Assembly (NCBI RefSeq): GCF_031157275.1
Contig: NZ_JAVIFW010000002.1
Coordinates: forward strand, 186,001-250,000
Origin: Streptomyces sp. LHD-70
GTDB lineage: Bacteria; Actinomycetota; Actinomycetes; Streptomycetales; Streptomycetaceae
DNA: 64,000 bases
Reading direction: 5' to 3'
The notes under the pieces are model-generated. The model was not told where the DNA came from and did not search any database. It saw nothing but the letters and a program-made list of their open reading frames with translations. Below are positions 58,984 to 64,000 of this stretch, piece by piece. The position numbers and the translations under genes were made by a program. Position 1 is the first letter of the stretch; each line of letters begins with the position of its first letter.

Positions 58984-59324
58984 GCCTCGACCACGCCTTC
59001 GCGGCGGGCGCGGGAGGCGATGACGGCGGCCTCGGCCTCGCTCTTGAGCTTCTTCTCGGCGAAGAAGCCGCCGGTGGGCAGGACGGAGAGGACGAAGTAG
59101 AGCGCGGCCCGCTTGACGTCCCACTTGGTGCGGTTCCAGGCGTCCAGCCAGAACAGTACGTACAGGACGAACAGGAGGCCGTGGATCGCGCCCATCACCG
59201 GCACCGCGTTGAACTCCGTGGTGCGCTTGAGCACCGAGCAGACGAGCAGCAGCAGGAAGGAGATGGCCTCCGGCGCGGAGACCAGGCGCAGGCGGCGGAG
59301 GGCGGAGGCGGTCTTGAGGTCCAC
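58980..59324 (-). CDS. DUF3817 membrane protein, copy 2
   Basis: A 114-residue membrane protein with three helices. [20 protein letters not shown] and [20 protein letters not shown] are the DUF3817 signatures, parallel to those of the copy at 47229-47567. It is the first gene of an operon with the thiamine-binding protein. Function unknown. Confidence 0.85.
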   Translation of the reverse strand: MDLKTASALRRLRLVSAPEAISFLLLLVCSVLKRTTEFNAVPVMGAIHGLLFVLYVLFWLDAWNRTKWDVKRAALYFVLSVLPTGGFFAEKKLKSEAEAAVIASRARREGVVEA

Positions 59325-59467
59325 GGGTCACCTTCGTCGGGGGGCGAATGCGGTAAAGGGTCGTTCGCCGTGCGGCAGATCATCTTGTGAACGTGCGCAC
59401 AAGCTCGGCTCCCATTGTGGCAGCCGTACTTTGCCGACTCTTTATCAGGGTCCGATTCCGGGTCGAC

Positions 59468-59473
59468 TACCGT
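59468..59473 (+). promoter_or_regulatory. -10 element of a leaderless promoter for the AIM24 operon
   Basis: TACCGT, six bases, then GTG 59480. No ribosome binding site lies between. The region 59325-59467 between the divergent operons holds no gene. Confidence 0.55.
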
Positions 59474-59479
59474 CGGGCC

Positions 59480-60118
59480 GTGGCACAGTTCCGACTGCAA
59501 GGCAGCAAGGTGCTCGCCGTCTCCCTGACGGGCGACAACGTGAAGGCGAAGAACGGCTCGATGGTCGCGTACGACGGCCGGATGGCCTTCAAGAAGATGT
59601 CCGGCGGCGGTGAGGGCATACGCGGCATGGTCACGCGCCGCCTCACCGGTGAGCAGATGACAGTGATGGAAGTGAAGGGCCACGGCACCTGCTTCTTCGC
59701 CGACCGCGCGAGCGAGATCAACCTGGTCCACCTCCAGAACGACACCTTGTACGTGGAGTCCAGCAACGTCCTGTGCGCCGACGGCACCCTGCGCACCGGC
59801 ACCAGCTTCACCGGCCTGCGCGGCGCCTCGCAGGGCAACGGCCTGTTCACCACGACGATCGAGGGCACGGGCCAGGCGGCGATCATGTCGGACGGCCCGG
59901 CGGTGGTACTCCGGGTCTCGCCGCAGTACCCGCTGACCGTCGACCCGGGGGCCTACATCGCGCACCAGGGAAACGTGAGCCAGAGCTTCCAGTCGGGCGT
60001 GAACTTCCGCACCTTCATGGGCGAGGGTTCCGGTGAGTCCTTCCAGATCCGCTTCGAGGGCGACGGCCTGGTGTACGTCCAGCCCAGCGAGCGGAACACC
60101 GTCGGCGGGGAGGTCTGA
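59480..60118 (+). CDS. AIM24-family protein, copy 1
   Basis: A 212-residue all-beta protein (TIGR00266-like, PF01987). AQFRLQGSKVLAVSLTGDNV opens the domain; GSMVAYDGRMAFKKMSGGGE, TYVES-type strand LYVESSNVLCADGTLRTGTS and FEGDGLVYVQPSE close it. Bacterial AIM24 proteins have no settled function; the mitochondrial relative shapes inner-membrane structure. It is the first of three overlapping paralogous genes. Confidence 0.88.
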   Translation: MAQFRLQGSKVLAVSLTGDNVKAKNGSMVAYDGRMAFKKMSGGGEGIRGMVTRRLTGEQMTVMEVKGHGTCFFADRASEINLVHLQNDTLYVESSNVLCADGTLRTGTSFTGLRGASQGNGLFTTTIEGTGQAAIMSDGPAVVLRVSPQYPLTVDPGAYIAHQGNVSQSFQSGVNFRTFMGEGSGESFQIRFEGDGLVYVQPSERNTVGGEV

Positions 60119-60768
60119 TGCCGTTCCGTGAGGTCAACTCGAAGATGGTCGAGGCGACGGTGACGCCGGGCGTGCGGCTGTTCAGCCAGCGCGGGGCGAT
60201 GCTCGCGTACCGGGGCGAGGTGTCCTTCACGCCCAATGTGCAGGGCGGGCAGGGCGGCGTGATGTCGATGGTGGGGCGCCGGGTCGCGGGTGAGGCGACG
60301 CCGCTGATGACCGTCGAGGGCAATGGCACGGTGATGTTCGGGCACGGCGGGCACCACATCGAGGTGATCAACCTCGCCGGGGACACGCTGTACGTGGAGG
60401 CGGACCGGCTCCTTGCCTTCGACGGGACGCTTGAGCAGGGCACGATGTTCATGGGCTCGCAGGGCGGCGTGATGGGCATGGTGCGCGGCCAGGTCACCGG
60501 TCAGGGCCTGTTCACGACGACCCTGAAGGGTCGCGGCGCGGTGGCGGTCATGGCGCACGGAGGCGTCATAGAGATCCCGATCACCCCGCAGACCCCGGTC
60601 CACGTCGACCCGCAGGCGTACGTCGCCCACCACGGGGACGTACGCAACAAGCTGTCCACGGCGCTCGGTTGGCGGGACATGGTGGGGCGCGGATCGGGCG
60701 AGGCGTTCCAGCTGGAGCTGTCCGGGAGCGGCTCGGTGTACGTCCAGGCATCGGAGGAGAAGCTGTGA
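60118..60768 (+). CDS. AIM24-family protein, copy 2
   Basis: A 216-residue paralogue. FSQRGAMLAYRGEVSFTPNV, GHHIEVINLAGDTLYVEADR and SGEAFQLELSGSGSVYVQAS are shared with the neighbours. Its ATG overlaps the TGA of copy 1 (TGATG). The MVGRRVAGEATPLMTVEGNG segment is close to copy 1, indicating a local duplication. Confidence 0.88.
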   Translation: MPFREVNSKMVEATVTPGVRLFSQRGAMLAYRGEVSFTPNVQGGQGGVMSMVGRRVAGEATPLMTVEGNGTVMFGHGGHHIEVINLAGDTLYVEADRLLAFDGTLEQGTMFMGSQGGVMGMVRGQVTGQGLFTTTLKGRGAVAVMAHGGVIEIPITPQTPVHVDPQAYVAHHGDVRNKLSTALGWRDMVGRGSGEAFQLELSGSGSVYVQASEEKL

Positions 60769-61532
60769 GCGGTCCCGTGGTCCTCGACCCGATGACGCTG
60801 CCGAGCGACGACAACGTCAACCCGTACACCTTCTGCGTGGAGCTGCAGGGGAGCCAGTGGTTCCTGCAGAAGGGGAAGATGATCGCCTACTACGGGTCGA
60901 TCGACTTCCAGGGCATCGGGCACGGCCGCCTGGACCGGCTCGTGCGGACGTCGTTCCATTCGCCATTGCACGCGAGCGACTGGGTCGTGGCGGAGGGCAG
61001 CGGCAAGATGCTCCTCGCCGACCGGGCCTTCGACGTCAACTCCTTCGATCTGGAGGAGGGCAACCTGACCATTCGCTCCGGCAATCTCCTCGCTTTTCAG
61101 CCAACTCTCGCGCTGAAGCAGAGCATCGTCCCCGGGTTCCTGACGCTCATCGGCACGGGCAAGTTCGTGGCGGCGAGCAACGGCCCGGTGGTGTTCATGG
61201 AGCCGCCGATCCGGGTGGACCCGCAGGCCCTGGTCGGCTGGGCGGACTGCCCCTCGCCGTGCCACCACTACGACCACGGGTACATGACCGGGATCATGGG
61301 CGGCGTACGGGCACTGACCGGGCTCGGCGGGGTCTCCGGCGAGGAGCACCAGTTCGAGTTCGTGGGCGCCGGGACGGTGCTGCTGCAGTCGTCCGAGGCG
61401 CTGATGGCCGAGCAGGCGACCGGGGCTGCGCCGCAGGAGCCCGGGGTGCCGGGCGGCGGCGGGCACGGCGGTCAGGGGGCACCGAGGCTTCCCGGCCAGC
61501 TGGGAGACCTCCAGCGTCGCTTCGGGCTGTGA
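60765..61532 (+). CDS. AIM24-family protein, copy 3
   Basis: A 255-residue paralogue, the most divergent of the three. FLQKGKMIAYYGSIDFQGIG, LADRAFDVNSFDLEEGNLTI and EFVGAGTVLLQSSEALM show the same fold. A Cys/His cluster DCPSPCHHYDHGY (about 162-174) is unique to this copy and could bind a metal. A Gly/Pro-rich tail ends in QLGDLQRRFGL. Its GTG overlaps the TGA of copy 2 (GTGA). The fixed order and overlaps imply a complex of the three proteins. Confidence 0.88.
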   Translation: MSGPVVLDPMTLPSDDNVNPYTFCVELQGSQWFLQKGKMIAYYGSIDFQGIGHGRLDRLVRTSFHSPLHASDWVVAEGSGKMLLADRAFDVNSFDLEEGNLTIRSGNLLAFQPTLALKQSIVPGFLTLIGTGKFVAASNGPVVFMEPPIRVDPQALVGWADCPSPCHHYDHGYMTGIMGGVRALTGLGGVSGEEHQFEFVGAGTVLLQSSEALMAEQATGAAPQEPGVPGGGGHGGQGAPRLPGQLGDLQRRFGL

Positions 61533-61547
61533 GCGGTAGTCTGCGGA

Positions 61548-61622
61548 ATGTGACGGCTTCGAACAGAAATGTTCGAGCGGCGGAGTTCTGCACGACGTGC
61601 GCGCCGTCACATCGGGGAACAC
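61548..61622. promoter_or_regulatory. Nested inverted repeats between the AIM24 operon and marR
   Basis: ATGTGACGGC (61548-61557) pairs with its complement at 61613-61622. Inside lies TCGAACAgaaaTGTTCGA (61559-61576). The inner dyad may be a terminator of the AIM24 operon or an operator for the MarR protein whose promoter follows. Confidence 0.5.
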
Positions 61623-61646
61623 TCGTTTACTTTTCAACTTCTTAGG

Positions 61647-61652
61647 TAGAAT
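61647..61652 (+). promoter_or_regulatory. -10 element of a leaderless promoter
   Basis: TAGAAT, six bases, then the ATG at 61659. The upstream 61625-61646 stretch is AT-rich (TTTACTTTTCAACTTC). Confidence 0.65.
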
Positions 61653-61658
61653 CGATAC

Positions 61659-62135
61659 ATGGAGACCGAAACGGCCACCCCCTGGCTGACCGAAGCCGAG
61701 CAGTGCGCCTGGCGCACGCATCTGGAGGTCAACAGGCTGCTCACGTACCAGCTCGAGAGGGACCTGCAGCCCTTCGGCCTGACCATGAACGACTACGAGA
61801 TCCTGGTCAACCTCTCCGAGTCCGATGACCAGCGGATGCGGATGAGCGACCTCGCGACGGCCACGCTGCAGTCCAAGAGCCGCCTCTCGCACCAGATCAC
61901 CCGCATGGAGAACGCCGGCCTCGTCCGCCGCGCGAACTGCGAGTCGGACCGGCGGGGGCTCTACGCGGTCCTGACCGACCAGGGCATGGAGACCATGCAG
62001 AAGGTCGCGCCGCACCACGTGGAGTCCGTGCGCCGGCACTTCATCGACATGATGGACCCGGAGGCCCTGCAGCAGCTGCGGGCCACCCTCACCCCGATCG
62101 CCGAGCAACTGCGCACGGAACGCGGCAGGCCCTGA
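61659..62135 (+). CDS. MarR-family regulator
   Basis: A 158-residue regulator. The winged helix (about 40-110) is LTMNDYEILVNLSESDDQRM, RMSDLATATLQSKSRLSHQI and TRMENAGLVRRANCESDRRG, with the conserved DRRG wing. One Cys lies in the wing region (ANCES), a possible redox switch as in OhrR-type proteins, though the position differs. It is flanked by the AIM24 operon and a convergent two-component system. Targets unknown. Confidence 0.9.
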   Translation: METETATPWLTEAEQCAWRTHLEVNRLLTYQLERDLQPFGLTMNDYEILVNLSESDDQRMRMSDLATATLQSKSRLSHQITRMENAGLVRRANCESDRRGLYAVLTDQGMETMQKVAPHHVESVRRHFIDMMDPEALQQLRATLTPIAEQLRTERGRP

Positions 62136-62138
62136 CTC

Positions 62139-62168
62139 GGTTCGGCCCGGTTCAGCCCGGTTCAGCCC
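62139..62168. repeat. Three tandem 10-bp repeats after marR
   Basis: GGTTCGGCCC is followed by two GGTTCAGCCC copies, starting four bases after the marR stop. On the minus strand each GGTTCAGCCC copy contains TGA. The element sits between the convergent stops of marR and the kinase gene. Confidence 0.75.
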
Positions 62169-62187
62169 TTCCTGACGTCAACCCCCG

Positions 62188-63597
62188 CTAGCCCAGCGGG
62201 AGTTCGACCCGGAACAGGGCCCCGCCGGCCGCCGACTCGCCCACCGTGAGACGGCCGCCGTGGCGCTCGACCACGTCACGGGCGATGGCCAGGCCCAGGC
62301 CCGCGCCGCCGTCGTCGCGGCTGCGGGCGTCGTCGAGCCGTACGAACCGCTGGAAGATCCGCTCCCGCTCTTCCGCGGGCACCCCGTCCCCGTCGTCCGC
62401 GACGGTGAGTACCGCGCGGGTGCCCTCGGCGCGTGCCTCCACCGTGATGCGGGAGTGCGCGTGCCGCTGCGCGTTGTCCAGGAGGTTGCCGAGGACCCGC
62501 CCCAACTGCGAGCGGGAACCGGCCAGTTCGGCGCCCTCCACGGCCGCCACCTCCACCGGGAGACGGTCGCCGGAGCGCTGCGAGACCTCCTCGCGTACGA
62601 ACGCCGCCAGGTCGAGGTTCGCCTCCCCCGGCCGCTCCCCCGCGTCCAGGCGGGCGAGCAGGAGCAGGTCGGCCGCGAGCTGCTGGAGCCGTACGGTGTC
62701 CGCGACCGCGCCGTCCACGTCCAGCAACTCCGGGTGCGCGGCGCCCACTTCGAGCTGGGTGCGGAGCGAGGCGATCGGGCTGCGCAGCTCGTGCGAGGCG
62801 TCCGCGACGAACCGCCGCTGCCGCTCCACGCTCGCCTCCAGGGCCGTCAGGGTCTCGTTGGTGGTACGCGCGAGCCGCGCCACCTCGTCGTGCGCGTCCG
62901 GCTCGGGCACCCGCCGCGACAGGTCCTCCGAGGCCGTGATCGCGGCCATCTCGGCGCGGATCCCCTCCACGGGGCGCAGCGCGCGCCGGGTGACCAGCCA
63001 GGTCGTACCGCCGACCACGAGCAGCAGGGCGGGCAGGCCGATCAGCATCGCCGTGGCCGCCGTGCCGACCGCGCTCTCCTGCGCCTCCAGGGGCGCGCCC
63101 GCGTAGACCAGGACCGTCTCGTCCCGGACGTCGCTCACCTCGACCTCGGCGAAGCGGTACGCGGCCTTGTCGCCGTCGACGGTCGCCCGGCCGGTGCTGT
63201 GCCGGGTGACCTCGCCGAACTCGCCGACCTCCGGATCGTCGTCCTCGTCGTCGTCCCGGTGGGCGCCCGGGTTCCGCACCGGCTTCACCCCGGGCACGCC
63301 GGTGCCCTGAATCGCCTCCAGGTCCTCGGAGACCGCGAGGACGCGGTCGTCCTTGTCGACGACCTGCACCGGATGGTCCTCGCCGTCCGGCAGGTCGAGG
63401 TCCCGGTACGGCGTACGGGCGGCGATCTGCGAGGCCACCTGGCGGGCCGCGTTGTCCGCTTCGGCGTCGGCCTGGTCGCTCAGGTTGCTGCGCAGCGAGA
63501 GCAGCACGGCGAGGCCCGCGGCGACCAGGGCCACGGCGACGACGAGGGTGGCGCCGAGCGTGGCCTTGGCCCGGATCGAGCCGAACACGCGCCTCAC
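62188..63597 (-). CDS. OmpR-partner sensor histidine kinase
   Basis: A 469-residue membrane kinase. Two helices (about 12-34 and 180-203) flank an extracytoplasmic sensor domain rich in Asp/Glu around residues 105-125. HAMP follows, then the H box VADASHELRSPIASLRTQLE, N box GNLLDNAQRHAHS, and G boxes DDGDGVPAEER and GGAGLGLAIARDVVERHGG. The acidic loop DDDEDDDPEVGEFGE could bind divalent cations. Its GTG overlaps the TGA of the response regulator gene. Confidence 0.92.
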   Translation of the reverse strand: MRRVFGSIRAKATLGATLVVAVALVAAGLAVLLSLRSNLSDQADAEADNAARQVASQIAARTPYRDLDLPDGEDHPVQVVDKDDRVLAVSEDLEAIQGTGVPGVKPVRNPGAHRDDDEDDDPEVGEFGEVTRHSTGRATVDGDKAAYRFAEVEVSDVRDETVLVYAGAPLEAQESAVGTAATAMLIGLPALLLVVGGTTWLVTRRALRPVEGIRAEMAAITASEDLSRRVPEPDAHDEVARLARTTNETLTALEASVERQRRFVADASHELRSPIASLRTQLEVGAAHPELLDVDGAVADTVRLQQLAADLLLLARLDAGERPGEANLDLAAFVREEVSQRSGDRLPVEVAAVEGAELAGSRSQLGRVLGNLLDNAQRHAHSRITVEARAEGTRAVLTVADDGDGVPAEERERIFQRFVRLDDARSRDDGGAGLGLAIARDVVERHGGRLTVGESAAGGALFRVELPLG

Positions 63598-64000
63598 CGC
63601 GACTCCAGGCGGTAGCCGGCGCCGCGCACCGTCTTGATCAGCGGGGCGCCCAGCTTGCGGCGCAGCGCGCTGATGTAGACCTCGACGATGTTCGGGTCGC
63701 CGTCGTACGCGAAGTCCCAGACGTGCTCCAGGATCTCGGCCTTGGACACGACCGTGCCGGCGCGCGTCGCGAGCTGCTCGAGGACCGCGAACTCCTTTGC
63801 GGTGAGCGTCACTTCGGCGCCGTCGCGGTGGACCCTGCGGGCGGCCGTGTCGACCTCGATCACGCCGAGCCTGATGACCGGCGAGGGCCCGGCGTTCCCG
63901 CGCCGCCGCAGCAGCGCCTTGATCCGGGCGACGAGGACGACGTACGAGAACGGCTTCGTCAGGTAGTCGTCGGCGCCGGTGTCCAGGCCCTCGGCCTCGT
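63594..64000 (-). CDS. OmpR-family response regulator (partial, N-terminus beyond the window)
   Basis: The C-terminal 135 residues are visible. The end of the receiver domain has GADDYLTKPFSYVVLVARIK, with the conserved Lys. The winged-helix domain reads LTAKEFAVLEQLATRAGTVV, then VEVYISALRRKLGAPLIKTV and RGAGYRLESR at the end. It is the first gene of the pair, with the kinase overlapping its stop. Confidence 0.93.
   Translation of the reverse strand, partial: EAEGLDTGADDYLTKPFSYVVLVARIKALLRRRGNAGPSPVIRLGVIEVDTAARRVHRDGAEVTLTAKEFAVLEQLATRAGTVVSKAEILEHVWDFAYDGDPNIVEVYISALRRKLGAPLIKTVRGAGYRLESR

Noticed and set aside
61559..61576. LexA (SOS) box
   Set aside because: TCGAAC and GTTCGA are present but separated by six bases instead of the four of the actinobacterial SOS box, and the adjacent genes are not SOS genes.

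Overview
The window is chromosomal DNA of a Streptomyces-type actinomycete. The GC content is very high, codons end almost always in G or C, GTG and TTG starts are common, and neighbouring genes often overlap as ATGA, GTGA or TGATG. Several genes carry a -10 hexamer 6-7 nt before the start codon, which suggests leaderless mRNAs. The block pfkA / pta-ackA-pyk and genes such as icmA are recognisably Streptomyces core. I see no rRNA, tRNA, insertion sequence, prophage or CRISPR array.

Layout. 1-5.5 kb: tail of a P-domain protease, a thermolysin-type M4 protease, a LuxR-type response regulator, a sensor kinase that has lost its ATP-binding end, and an isolated maltokinase. 5.5-12.4 kb: a SUKH-like protein coupled to a HelD-like helicase, a MerR/thioredoxin pair, a GH16 glucanase under a CebR-like box, and an EEP-family phosphodiesterase. 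12.5-16.6 kb: a five-gene operon that looks like a type VII-secreted toxin module: a WXG100-like protein, a small helper, a protein ending in a papain-like cysteine-protease domain, and two tandem membrane-anchored proteins with chagasin-like (I42) repeats. This is the most interesting locus. 16.6-18.1 kb: small genes and a gene remnant, several apparently frameshifted. 18.1-24.6 kb: an M23 protein, an ArsR-type regulator, two membrane proteins, an EcaC-type protein behind a textbook SoxR promoter, and a dicarboxylate transporter. 24.8-31.3 kb: a CitA/CitB-type two-component pair, a sugar ABC importer without its own ATPase, and an XRE regulator.

31.4-37.5 kb: 6-phosphofructokinase divergent from phosphotransacetylase, acetate kinase and pyruvate kinase. 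37.6-42.8 kb: a DUF6230/DUF6114/low-complexity secreted-protein operon, a thioredoxin-TPR protein and a TetR regulator. 42.9-48.1 kb: a hydrolase, isobutyryl-CoA mutase large subunit (IcmA) behind an 18-bp perfect palindrome, an acyl-CoA dehydrogenase-like protein, DUF3817 and MarR. 48.5-51.5 kb: a GH6 glucanase convergent with a CslA-type glycan synthase. 51.6-58.5 kb: a flaviolin/THN-melanin cluster: RppA type III polyketide synthase, two P450s, a MomA-like cupin, a carboxylase epsilon subunit, and nearby an RTX-like secreted protein and an MFS exporter. 58.7-64 kb: thiamine-binding protein plus DUF3817, three tandem AIM24 paralogues, MarR, and an OmpR-type two-component system cut by the window edge.

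A recurrent oddity runs through the window. Short tandem repeats (units of 6-23 bp) sit on or just after stop codons, in several cases containing TGA in a unit length that is not a multiple of three, so that all reading frames are closed.
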